Shown piece by piece: positions 32,328 to 40,665 of a DNA stretch of 64,000 nucleotides. Location: NCBI GenBank assembly GCA_017469935.1, contig JAFUFL010000035.1, forward strand, positions 1 through 64,000. Reading direction: 5' to 3'. The position numbers were made by a program, and so were the translations under genes. Each line of letters starts with the position of its first letter. The stretch's first letter is position 1. This DNA comes from Lachnospiraceae bacterium. GTDB taxonomy: Bacteria; Bacillota; Clostridia; Lachnospirales; Lachnospiraceae. The notes below the pieces were generated by a model. That model ran no database searches, was not told the DNA's origin, and was given only the letters and a program-made list of their open reading frames with translations.

Positions 32328-32341
32328 GTCCGGCGCCGGTC

Positions 32342-34435
32342 TCAGAGCCTGCTCGCATGGCAGGTCAGATACAGGATTTGATATTCGAGGGAGGCAGTGT
32401 GTAAAAAGCGCATGCCTCCTTTTATGCGCTCGTCGTCCAGATTGGAGAAGGGATCATCGAGGACCAGGAAAGGCTTTTCGCCCGGATACATGGCATCGAT
32501 CATGGCCATGCGCCGGCAGAGGCTGATCATGTCCTTGGTGCCTTCACTCATGAGAGAGGGATCTCTGGGAAGTCCCTGATCCAGGATCGTAATGCCCAGA
32601 TCGGCATCTGTCTGAACAGACTCGGCGGACTCTCCGGTGAGCAGTCCGTAGTAGCGGCGAAAAGAGCGCAGGAACGGATTCATGTAGCGGGAGGTAAAAA
32701 GATTTCTTGCCTTTTCCAGATAGGAGAGTGTCTTTGCACAGGTTTCATATTGTTCAAGGAGAGTCCTGATTTCTGTTTTCAGGGCAGGAAGACTTTCCTG
32801 TGAGGTCCTGCAGTCATTAATCATCTCACGCAGTTCTTCGGACTGGCTTCGGACGTCCTGAAGGCGGGAGCGGCATTCTTCTTCCATGGCGTCGAATTCC
32901 GAGAGCGTCCTTGCCACATCGGGAGGAATCGAGCCGGAATCGGTTCCGGGAGCGGAACCGCCATTCGCAGAAGAAACGAGATCTTCTTCAATGGAAAAAG
33001 GAACGCCGCTCGCAGAAGAATTCACGTCTCTTTCCGCCTCTTGCACAGACATCTTCTGTGCAGAAACGTCCGCCTCTGAATTACGGATCCTGATTTTGTA
33101 TTTCTCACACAGAAGTTTTTGCCCGCGGATCCGATCCTCTATATGGCGGAGCTTTCTGCTGAGTGAGCGGATAGAGCTCTTATACCAGTTTTTTTCTTTT
33201 CTGAGACGCCGGATTTCTTCTGAATTATCCGCGGGAAGATCAGAATGAACGGCGTACCAAAGAAGCCACACGCTCCCCGCAAGGAACAAAAACAGAAGGA
33301 CCAGGAAAGGCATCGGAATCACGCGCGAGAGGCACAGAGCTGATAGGATCACTGCGAAGAGGATTCCTGCGGCGGATAAAGCCCTGATTCTGCTGAGCCG
33401 CTTATTTTGCAGGCGGGTGACGGCCTCGAGTTCCTGCCGGAGATCCTCTTTGACCTGCCGGTATTGTTCCTGTTCTTCTCTGCCTTGAGCCAGTATCCTC
33501 TGGCGCGTCGCATACAGGGAAGAGAGTTTCTCCTCCGCAGCCGAAAGACTCTCGCGTTCGCCTGCCAGCCGCTCTTCTGCGGCCATAAGTCGATCTTGTT
33601 CAGCAGCAAGACGCTCGCGGGCTTCTGCCAGCCTTTCCTCAGCAGCTGAGACCTCCTCTGCAGCAACCGACTTGCTTCCCTCAGTTTCCTGCGCGGGCCT
33701 CTCGGGGACGGAGAGCGCGTACTGCTGTTTCTGCAGGCGGATCCGGCTCAGCTGCTCGGTGAGCGCCTGTTCCTGAGCGGCGCACTGCTGCAGCTGCGCG
33801 CTCAGGGATGGCAGGCGGGCCTGATCTGCTTCGAGCAGAGCGAGCCGGTCCTGCTTTTTTCGGATCAGGCCGTTTGCCCGGTCGGGCCTCAGCCGCTCCA
33901 TTTCCTTCCGCAGGCGCTTTACGGCTGCGTCGTAAGCCGGCAGGTCGTCCTGCTGCGCGGTGAGATCTCCTATTTTGGCCTGGATTGAGGTGGTCGCGGA
34001 AGTCTCGTGGTCAGTCTGGGACCAGAAAACCGTGCGGCAGAAGGAGTCCCGGTCGATGGAAAAGAGCTCTTCGCCGATCCGGTCCGTAAATTCGTCGCTT
34101 ATAAAGCCGGTCTCATCGTCGTAGAGACTGAATTTGTCTTCCTTTTTGCGGGCGCCGAAGGTCCGCATCATGCGGAAAGTCTTCGAGCCGCTCGAGAAGG
34201 TCACGGATCCTCCGTAGACGCCGCCGCTCCAGGGGCGGTAGCGCAGACGCTCGTTTCCGTCTCCGTTTCTTCGGTTCTCGCCGTCAAATCCGTAGAACAT
34301 GACCTTGAGAAATGCGGCCAGCGTGGACTTTCCCCAGCCGTTTTCGGCAAAAAGGACATTCAGGTCATCCTCAAAGTAATAGGTAAAGTCCCTCAATTTG
34401 CCGAAGTTTTCGATATGGCAGGAAAGCAGTTTCAT
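32342..34435 (-). CDS. yhaN: YhaN-like AAA ATPase (SbcC/Rad50-related), membrane-spanning
   Basis: The product is 697 aa. A Rad50-type N-terminal lobe has ENFGKLRDFTYYFEDDLNVL and Walker A AENGWGKST near residue 33. Long coiled coils follow at about 170-330 and 430-620, and the C-terminal lobe has Walker B FLVLDDPFSNLD near 660. Between the coils two hydrophobic helices (about 348-390) form a membrane hairpin, as in B. subtilis YhaN. It probably works with the adjacent YhaO nuclease on DNA ends. AAGGAG lies before the ATG at 34435; a TTG one codon upstream is too close to it. Confidence 0.82.
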   Translation of the reverse strand: MKLLSCHIENFGKLRDFTYYFEDDLNVLFAENGWGKSTLAAFLKVMFYGFDGENRRNGDGNERLRYRPWSGGVYGGSVTFSSGSKTFRMMRTFGARKKEDKFSLYDDETGFISDEFTDRIGEELFSIDRDSFCRTVFWSQTDHETSATTSIQAKIGDLTAQQDDLPAYDAAVKRLRKEMERLRPDRANGLIRKKQDRLALLEADQARLPSLSAQLQQCAAQEQALTEQLSRIRLQKQQYALSVPERPAQETEGSKSVAAEEVSAAEERLAEARERLAAEQDRLMAAEERLAGERESLSAAEEKLSSLYATRQRILAQGREEQEQYRQVKEDLRQELEAVTRLQNKRLSRIRALSAAGILFAVILSALCLSRVIPMPFLVLLFLFLAGSVWLLWYAVHSDLPADNSEEIRRLRKEKNWYKSSIRSLSRKLRHIEDRIRGQKLLCEKYKIRIRNSEADVSAQKMSVQEAERDVNSSASGVPFSIEEDLVSSANGGSAPGTDSGSIPPDVARTLSEFDAMEEECRSRLQDVRSQSEELREMINDCRTSQESLPALKTEIRTLLEQYETCAKTLSYLEKARNLFTSRYMNPFLRSFRRYYGLLTGESAESVQTDADLGITILDQGLPRDPSLMSEGTKDMISLCRRMAMIDAMYPGEKPFLVLDDPFSNLDDERIKGGMRFLHTASLEYQILYLTCHASRL

Positions 34436-34520
34436 CAATACTCCTTAAAACTTAAGGGGGATGTCCCCCGCCTATGCAGGCCTTGAATGTGTCAAAACAG
34501 CGCCTCCTCGGAGACCGTCG

Positions 34521-35624
34521 TCAAAACAGCGACTCCCCGGAGAGCGCCCGCAGGCCGCAGCGAAGGACTTCGGCCCGCCCTCTGGCATTGAGCGCCTCGT
34601 CGGCACTGACGACGCGGACAAATTCTCCCTTGAGAGAGGCGTCGCAGAGGAAATCCTCGGTGTGCACCACGGGCTCGGCGCTGCTCTTGTATTCAAAATA
34701 GTGATAGCGATCCTCCCATTCCCTCTGCACAAAGGCGGGATCCGGGCTGCAGCCGTAGTCCAGTTCGCCGGTCACTTCCAGGCGAACGAGATCGGCCTGG
34801 GAAGCGGGAGAGGCCTCCAGAACCCTTGCCATCCGCTCATAAATCTCCGTGTCCGAGGTGCAGCCGGTCACCGGGCAGTCGATCCGGTAAAGATTTCGGG
34901 AGGCGAAGGGAACAAAATGACTCTTCAGGCCCCTGCCGTGTTCGTCCGTCTCGAGCAGGATGAAGCCGCAGCTTCCGCACTCGTCAAAGCCTCGGCCTTC
35001 GAGAGTGCCGCAGTACGCGGCCGTGCCCCGCTCGTCGAGGGCAAAAGAGCGATAGTGGTGGAGATGTCCCAGAGCCAGATAGTCGATCCCGCGCCCGCGC
35101 AGGGCGCTCATCGGGAGCGCTTCCGGGTCCGGAGCCGAGTAGCCGTCCCGCACCTGGCCGTGCAGCATGACGATGTTGAGGCAGGCCGGATCAAGATCGG
35201 GGGACGTAAAAGGTTCGGGACCGGGTTCCCTGCCGGTAATACAGACGCGGCGCTCCCCGGAAGAGCCCGATGACAGCTCCCAGCTGCTCCAGGACTGCTC
35301 AAAGAGAAAAAGATTGTCGGGGCGGGGCCGCGACCGGAAGAGAACAGGACGGCCGTCATGATTGCCGCGAAGATAGAAGAAGAGGAGATCCGGACAGGAG
35401 AGGATCAGGTCCTCCACGGTGCGAACGGCGGAGGGAGAAGGAGAGTCCGTGTCAAAGAGATCGCCGCAGATCAGGACAGCTGCGGCGCTTTGCTCCTTAG
35501 CATAGAAACAGAGCCGCCGGAATGTGCCCAGCAGCTCTGCTCTTCTCTCCGCGGCCCGGGCCGCGTCAAATTTTGTTCGAAGATCCGCATCCAGATGCAG
35601 ATCGCTGCAATGAATGATCTTCAT
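34521..35624 (-). CDS. yhaO: YhaO-like metallophosphoesterase (SbcD/Mre11-related nuclease)
   Basis: The product is 367 aa. All Mre11-type metal motifs are present: HCSDLHLDA, GDLFDTD, RGNHDG, VMLHGQV and GHLHHYR. The family cuts DNA in a complex with an SbcC/Rad50 partner, here the YhaN-like ATPase encoded 85 bases downstream. The ATG at 35624 is chosen because GAAGG precedes it; the frame extends upstream through a cluster of hairpins. The last 29 bases are duplicated just after the stop codon. Confidence 0.85.
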   Translation of the reverse strand: MKIIHCSDLHLDADLRTKFDAARAAERRAELLGTFRRLCFYAKEQSAAAVLICGDLFDTDSPSPSAVRTVEDLILSCPDLLFFYLRGNHDGRPVLFRSRPRPDNLFLFEQSWSSWELSSGSSGERRVCITGREPGPEPFTSPDLDPACLNIVMLHGQVRDGYSAPDPEALPMSALRGRGIDYLALGHLHHYRSFALDERGTAAYCGTLEGRGFDECGSCGFILLETDEHGRGLKSHFVPFASRNLYRIDCPVTGCTSDTEIYERMARVLEASPASQADLVRLEVTGELDYGCSPDPAFVQREWEDRYHYFEYKSSAEPVVHTEDFLCDASLKGEFVRVVSADEALNARGRAEVLRCGLRALSGESLF

Positions 35625-35641
35625 TATTACCTTCATGTCGA

Positions 35642-35768
35642 AGCGCTTTGCGCTGAGACCGCGAGGAGAATTTCGCGAAGGCGAATTCTCCGATGCGATT
35701 TGCAAGGTTTGAGGCGCTCCGACTCAAACCTTGTGAGTGAAAAATCAGCTCATCAGAGTGATTTTTCA
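35642..35768. repeat. cluster of four consecutive inverted repeats
   Basis: Four hairpins fill the gap between the HTH gene and yhaO. They are AGCG/CGCT (35642-35654), GGAGAATT/AATTCTCC (35665-35672 and 35684-35691), AAGGTTTGAG/CTCAAACCTT (35704-35713 and 35723-35732) and TGAAAAATCA/TGATTTTTCA at about 35736-35768. The last reaches the stop codon of the HTH gene and could end its transcript. Confidence 0.75.
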
Positions 35769-37565
35769 CTCTTCTTTCTCTGTTTCAAGGATCAGCTTGT
35801 CGAGCAGGGCGATGGCATGCGCATCGCTCATGATCATGGAATCGAGATCGTTCTCGCGTTTGCTGACCATGGTGTCGGTGACATAGTTGTAGAGGAGTGT
35901 ACCGACTGCGGCATTGCGGAATACGGTCGTGATCCTGTTCTTGTGCCGCCCGCGGTTGTATAAGGGAGTGATCCCGTAATCTTTATAAATGATATAGGTT
36001 ATTTCCGGATAGGCGATGCGCGGGTCCATTATAAAGTAATTGAGGCAGTCGTATTTGGCAGGATCCCGGGAGGGGGAGTTCTGTCTTTTGACAATGTTTG
36101 AACGGATCAGTTCCAGGAGATTTCTGACCATGGGGGCGGGAAAACGAAGCTTCTCATTTCCGTCGGCTACGCCCATGTAATCGGCTGTATCGGAGATCAG
36201 GTCCGTGATAATGCCCGTCCGGGCAAATTCCTGCAGCGCCTGCGGATGGCAGATGACGATCTTGCCGTTTTTGCCGGCGGTTACGGCCCTCTGTTCCAGC
36301 GTATTCATGCCCGCGACGGCAAGCTCTTTAAAATTCAGGAACGCATACTGGCCGAAGGGATCAATCAGTTTGCGGAACAGGCTCTCAAAGTGCTCCTTCC
36401 GATTGCTGGCCTGTACCATATCGTACAGGGCCATCCACATCTCCCTGGGAATGTCGTCAAAACACAGGTCGGGGTGGATCAGGGCGAGCCTCGCTTTTTT
36501 GTCCAGCTCATAGAAGACCTCGTTGGGGTTTTCCGGAGCAAACTCTTCATCGGTGTTGGGAGTGATCTTGTCCCTGGTGTCAATACTGAGGAAGCGGTAA
36601 ATATGGGATACATCCCGCTCTCCCAGCCTGCAGGTGCAGCATTCCCCGGAATCGGAGAAGAGGAGGATATAGTATTCCACATCTTTTTTCCCGTATGCCG
36701 AAGTATTGTTTCCGTGTGCGGCGGCAGAGGGAGAACCGGCCTGTGAATATTTGTGTTTCACAAGGCAGAAATTGCTGTGATCGGTCCAGTAGTGCCGCGA
36801 GATGATGGCTTTATTGACCGTGTAGTCCTCTACGCTGGAAAGAAGAGGCAGGATACAGTTGAGAAGGCGCAGATTAAACTGCGTTGCCTCCTTGTCTTCC
36901 GAATCCTGGACCAGCAATTTGTTTCTCTGCGATTCGGAGAGATAATGCCGGACATGAATGTCGGGCTGGCCGGCTGGAAGGAGAGCGTCCTCCAGGAGCC
37001 GGATTATGCGGGCAATCGTCAGCAGGCTTTTTCGGGAGGCCATAAATGGCATGCCGGAACGCTCGGTATCCGACGGCGTGCAGTTGTAGATCGTGAATAT
37101 ATACTCGTGTCGTGTATCGGGATCAGGACCTGCGGCGGCGCCGGTGCTTTCCGGGCGGTTTCCATTGCCGCAGAGACCGGCCAGAATGCAGGCGATCGTG
37201 TCAGGCGAATGCATGACAGCGGAGCCTGAATCATCAATATATTCGATGTTGTACATATTGACGGTCAGTTCCCGCGACGGTCTGCGCGCAAAGAGGTCAG
37301 CGATCAGCGGAGCATACACGGAGACATCCTGGGTCCCTGCCGCGAACTGGCGGGGGATGATGAGGCGGTTCATTGCGCTGATCTCATCTTCACTGAGATT
37401 CAGAATATTTTGAATAGATAAAAGGTTATATTCGGTGAACCTTCGAGGATCTTTGACAAAGCGATAGAATTTCTGCCGCGAGATTCCGATCTGCTCGCAG
37501 AATTCATTTACGGTAATTCCTTTTTGTCTGAGGTTGCCTGTAATAAAGGATAATAGATCTTCCAT
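35766..37565 (-). CDS. 599-aa protein with N-terminal helix-turn-helix, unknown function
   Basis: The first 65 residues form a Cro/XRE-like helix-turn-helix (GITVNEFCEQIGISRQKFYR). The rest is soluble, with no transmembrane segment and no enzymatic motif I recognise. It reads as a large regulator or sensor, with conserved-looking segments such as LCFDDIPREMWMALYDMVQA near residue 372. The gene is transcribed away from the WYL regulator across a 285-bp gap. Its stop lies inside a palindrome. A phage-type repressor is possible but no phage genes are present. Confidence 0.6.
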   Translation of the reverse strand: MEDLLSFITGNLRQKGITVNEFCEQIGISRQKFYRFVKDPRRFTEYNLLSIQNILNLSEDEISAMNRLIIPRQFAAGTQDVSVYAPLIADLFARRPSRELTVNMYNIEYIDDSGSAVMHSPDTIACILAGLCGNGNRPESTGAAAGPDPDTRHEYIFTIYNCTPSDTERSGMPFMASRKSLLTIARIIRLLEDALLPAGQPDIHVRHYLSESQRNKLLVQDSEDKEATQFNLRLLNCILPLLSSVEDYTVNKAIISRHYWTDHSNFCLVKHKYSQAGSPSAAAHGNNTSAYGKKDVEYYILLFSDSGECCTCRLGERDVSHIYRFLSIDTRDKITPNTDEEFAPENPNEVFYELDKKARLALIHPDLCFDDIPREMWMALYDMVQASNRKEHFESLFRKLIDPFGQYAFLNFKELAVAGMNTLEQRAVTAGKNGKIVICHPQALQEFARTGIITDLISDTADYMGVADGNEKLRFPAPMVRNLLELIRSNIVKRQNSPSRDPAKYDCLNYFIMDPRIAYPEITYIIYKDYGITPLYNRGRHKNRITTVFRNAAVGTLLYNYVTDTMVSKRENDLDSMIMSDAHAIALLDKLILETEKEE

Positions 37566-37782
37566 GGCAAACTGCGCTTTCTGATTTAACTTCCATACGG
37601 CCTGATGATGCGGATCAGGTCTTCAAAAATACGTCATGCTGGTTAATCTTTTTTATTATATCATGCATAGCCGAAGTACGTGCGGTGGGAATGCCAAAAA
37701 AAGAAGATATTTTGACATGTTTTCCTGCGGACAAGCTGTGAGACAAGTGTTTCAACATTTGAAACGAAGTATAAAACATAAA

Positions 37783-37811
37783 TTGACGTTAGGACTGCTT
37801 GCTTATATAAT
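37783..37811 (+). promoter_or_regulatory. promoter of the WYL regulator gene
   Basis: TTGACG (37783-37788), 17-base spacer, perfect TATAAT (37806-37811), 40 bases before the start codon. It is one of the best promoter matches in the window. The rest of the gap 37566-37782 shows no gene. Confidence 0.8.
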
Positions 37812-37850
37812 AATTAACAAACAGCGATTGCAATGTCAGGAGGGGGAAGA

Positions 37851-38816
37851 ATGAGTGCGATCCGTAATAAACAGAGGCTTATTCACCTCTACAGATACCT
37901 GATGGAGAACACGGATGAGGATCATCAGGCGACGACAAACGAGCTGGTCGATTTTTTGAGGCGGGAAGACGCGAATGTGAGCCGCAAAACGGTAAAGGAT
38001 GATATCGATGTCCTGACCGAAGAAGGGATCGACATTATCGTCACCAAGAGCTTCTATAATTCCTATTTTATAGGAAGCCGCACGTTTGAAGTGCCCGAGA
38101 TCAAGCTCTTGGCGGACGGCGTCGCGGGCAGCAAGACGATCTCGATGGAAAAGAAAAAAGAGATCATCCGCAAACTTCTCTCTATGCTCAGCGTCTTCCA
38201 GGCGGAGAAGATCGAGAAGCTCCTTCATTTTGACAACAATGCGAGCGCGGTGAGCGAGCAGCTGTATTACACGATTGACAGGATTTCCGACGCCATAAGC
38301 GAGAAACACAGGATAAGCTTTGGTTATTGCGACCCCGCAAAGGGCGGCGGAAAAGGGGAGGAAAAGCATATCGTCTTATCCCCTATAGTGATCCGAAGCA
38401 GCAACAATCACTTTTATGTATGCGGCTACCGAAAAGAGGGCGGAAAACCGAAAGTTTACCGCCTCGACCGAATGAGGCAGACCAGAGTCCTCGAAGAGAA
38501 AGGGGATCCGCAGCCCGACAGGGCGAAAGTCGACAGGTATCTCAGGAGCCTTTTCGACATGGAGACCGGCGAGATGACGGACGTGACGCTCGAGTGCTCG
38601 GATGAGATCGCGGAAGTGGTCAGGGAGCGGTTCGGGCAGGACGCAGAGACATGGAGAAGCACGCAGGACAGGTTTTATATAAAGGTTCCGATCAGTGTGA
38701 GCGCGGCCTTTTACGGATGGGTCTTCAGATACGGAGGAAAGATCCGGATCGCGGCTCCGGCGACGGTCCGGGAGGATTACCTTAGGAGAGCGGTCGATCT
38801 CATTAAATCGATGTGA
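37851..38816 (+). CDS. WYL-domain transcriptional regulator
   Basis: The product is 321 aa. An N-terminal winged helix (RLIHLYRYLMENTDEDHQAT, then VSRKTVKDDIDVLTEEGIDI) is followed by a WYL domain around residues 150-215 (ISFGYCDP, VLSPIVIRSSNNHFYVCGYR). A C-terminal WCX-like part ends in VREDYLRRAVDLIKSM. WYL domains bind nucleic acid or nucleotide ligands and often control defence or DNA-damage genes. AGGAGGGGG precedes the ATG at 37851. No clear target operon is adjacent; the divergent 599-aa HTH gene is the obvious candidate. Confidence 0.85.
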   Translation: MSAIRNKQRLIHLYRYLMENTDEDHQATTNELVDFLRREDANVSRKTVKDDIDVLTEEGIDIIVTKSFYNSYFIGSRTFEVPEIKLLADGVAGSKTISMEKKKEIIRKLLSMLSVFQAEKIEKLLHFDNNASAVSEQLYYTIDRISDAISEKHRISFGYCDPAKGGGKGEEKHIVLSPIVIRSSNNHFYVCGYRKEGGKPKVYRLDRMRQTRVLEEKGDPQPDRAKVDRYLRSLFDMETGEMTDVTLECSDEIAEVVRERFGQDAETWRSTQDRFYIKVPISVSAAFYGWVFRYGGKIRIAAPATVREDYLRRAVDLIKSM

Positions 38817-38830
38817 CATAGAGAAACCGG

Positions 38831-38892
38831 AAAGGGGACGTATCAACTGACACATTTTGTCTCAAAAATGTGTCAGTTGATACGTCCCCTTT
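38831..38892. repeat. 28-bp perfect palindrome (REP-like), copy 1
   Basis: Arms 38831-38858 and 38865-38892 pair without mismatch around a 6-base loop. The arm core GGGGACGTATC, then (A/T)ACTGACACATTTT, recurs in the palindrome at 53857-53927. It begins 14 bases after the WYL gene stop. Its form suits a REP-type non-autonomous element rather than a normal terminator. Confidence 0.88.
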
Positions 38893-39003
38893 ATCACATC
38901 CGCTTTTATGTCACTTTTCGAGCCTTGACTTAGCTGATATACTTAGAATGGTCCCTACTGTGAGAAAGGGAACATCACGCAGACAAGCCATGGGAGTATC
39001 GGA

Positions 39004-39525
39004 ATGCAGGACAAACTATACGAGATCTATACAGATGATTCGGGAGCTTTTACGGTCGGCAGCATAGCCGTCCGCAATAAGGATGACATTGTATTTAAGG
39101 GAGTCGATGAAGAGGGAAAGGTCAGCGCTTATTACGCGATGCCGCTCAGGACGGTCAGGGAAATGATCCCGGATACGCCTTATCTGCGCAAGATCGGCAA
39201 ATATATGCAATATGCGGAGCTTCATCCCTATGACGGCTGGTTTTCGCTCCCGGAGATGGATCTCGATCCGGAAGGTCCTGTTTTGACCCAGGTCCTCAGG
39301 AATGCCATGAGCCGGGAGGCGCTGGTAACGGTGTGCAGGATCGGAGAGGAAGAGCTTCTGTGCGGATATGTGCGGGAGATCGAGAAAGGCAGAGTTCTGC
39401 TGGACTGCGTGGACCCGGAGTCGGCGGAAAACCTGACCCAGGTGAAACTCAGGATCAGGGATCTGGAATACATTGAATACGGCAGCATCGCGAATGAGCT
39501 TCTGAAGTTTGCAAACAGAAACTGA
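39004..39525 (+). CDS. hypothetical protein, 173 aa
   Basis: The product is a soluble, acidic protein opening with MQDKLYEIYTDDSGAFTVGS. It has beta-rich segments (VCRIGEEELLCGYVREIEKG, RVLLDCVDPESAENLTQVKL) that suggest a repeated SH3-like or LSm-like strand pattern, but no family is recognised. A ribosome binding site is weak (GGGAGTATCGG). It ends 10 bases before the membrane-anchored acylphosphatase, so the two are probably co-transcribed. Confidence 0.6.
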   Translation: MQDKLYEIYTDDSGAFTVGSIAVRNKDDIVFKGVDEEGKVSAYYAMPLRTVREMIPDTPYLRKIGKYMQYAELHPYDGWFSLPEMDLDPEGPVLTQVLRNAMSREALVTVCRIGEEELLCGYVREIEKGRVLLDCVDPESAENLTQVKLRIRDLEYIEYGSIANELLKFANRN

Positions 39526-39535
39526 GAGGTCGTTT

Positions 39536-40090
39536 ATGGATCACGAGTCGATGCGCTCCCTCATCGGAGCGGTCATACTGTGGGCGATGGGAATCGCGGC
39601 GGTACTATACCTGATCAGACAGAATTGGGAACAGATCAAGGAGATCTGTCTGGACGACAACGGCAGGTTTGATCCTTTAAGAGGGCTGGAGAAGAAGTTC
39701 TCGCAGAGCAGTGAACCGCAGCAGCCGGAGGAGAACCTTACTCCCGACGCGAAGTTCATGGCGCTCTTCATGAAACAGAAAGGGGCACGGATGGCCGGAT
39801 TTGATCCCGAAAAAGACCATGTGCGCGAGCACATCATATTTCATGGGCGGGTACAGGGAGTCGGTTTTCGCTACCAGGCCATGTACGCGGCGCGCACCTA
39901 CGGGCTGACCGGGTGGGTGGAGAACCTGCCGGACGGCTCCGTGGAGATGGAAGTGCAGGGGACGCCCGCGGGGATCGGAAGGGTCCTCACGCATCTGGGC
40001 AGCGGCCACTGGATCCGGATCGACGATATGGACGTGGAGGAGCTCCCGGTTGTGCCGGGGGAGCGCGGATTCAGCGTGCGCGGATACTGA
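39536..40090 (+). CDS. membrane-anchored acylphosphatase
   Basis: The product is 184 aa. An N-terminal membrane helix at about residues 9-27 (LIGAVILWAMGIAAVLYLI) is joined by a charged linker to a full acylphosphatase domain (about 98-184). The catalytic loop is canonical, HGRVQGVGFRYQAM, with Arg present, and WVENLPDGSVEMEVQG supplies the catalytic Asn. Ordinary acylphosphatases are free cytosolic proteins of about 90 residues, so the anchor is notable. ATG 39536 follows GAGAGGT. Confidence 0.85.
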   Translation: MDHESMRSLIGAVILWAMGIAAVLYLIRQNWEQIKEICLDDNGRFDPLRGLEKKFSQSSEPQQPEENLTPDAKFMALFMKQKGARMAGFDPEKDHVREHIIFHGRVQGVGFRYQAMYAARTYGLTGWVENLPDGSVEMEVQGTPAGIGRVLTHLGSGHWIRIDDMDVEELPVVPGERGFSVRGY

Positions 40091-40136
40091 CCGGGTGAAA
40101 AAGCGCCCGCGAAAACAGGAACAGGAGGAGAAAGCC

Positions 40137-40616
40137 TTGCAGGCAGAGCTCAGCACACTCTGCTATCTGGAGAAGGACGAGCAGTATCTCATGCTTCACC
40201 GGGTAGTGAAGAAGAATGATGTCAATAAGGACAAATGGATCGGTGTCGGAGGCCATTTCGAACAGGACGAGAGCCCGGAGGAGTGCCTTTTGCGCGAGGT
40301 CCGCGAGGAGACCGGCTACACGCTCACGTCCTACAGATTCAGGGGCATAGTTACCTTTGTGTCCGGAGACGGAGTCACGGAGTACATGCACCTGTTTACG
40401 GCGGACGGGTTCGAGGGAACTCCGATTCCCTGCGACGAGGGCGTCCTGGAATGGGTCCCCAAGAGACGGATCGAGGATCTCAACATCTGGGAAGGGGACA
40501 AAATATTCTTCCGCCTCCTGACGCGGGAAGAGCCCTTTTTCTCCCTCAAACTGGTCTACGACGGAAAAGGAGGACTGGTGAGCGCCGCGCTCAACGGTTC
40601 TGCGATGCAGCTGTGA
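40137..40616 (+). CDS. Nudix hydrolase, MutT/8-oxo-dGTP diphosphatase type
   Basis: The product is 159 aa. The Nudix box is complete: GGHFEQDESPEECLLREVRE followed by ETGY, near residues 39-62. KWIGVGGHFE and STLCYLEKDEQYLMLHR match the clostridial MutT-like group that cleans oxidised or non-canonical nucleotides. Translation most likely starts at TTG 40137, which has ACAGGAGGAG seven bases upstream. The open frame further upstream overlaps the acylphosphatase gene and lacks such a site. Confidence 0.85.
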   Translation: MQAELSTLCYLEKDEQYLMLHRVVKKNDVNKDKWIGVGGHFEQDESPEECLLREVREETGYTLTSYRFRGIVTFVSGDGVTEYMHLFTADGFEGTPIPCDEGVLEWVPKRRIEDLNIWEGDKIFFRLLTREEPFFSLKLVYDGKGGLVSAALNGSAMQL

Positions 40617-40665
40617 GGTAAATGTCAGAAGAGGCAGTATTTGTATTGAAGGAACGTTATTTAAT

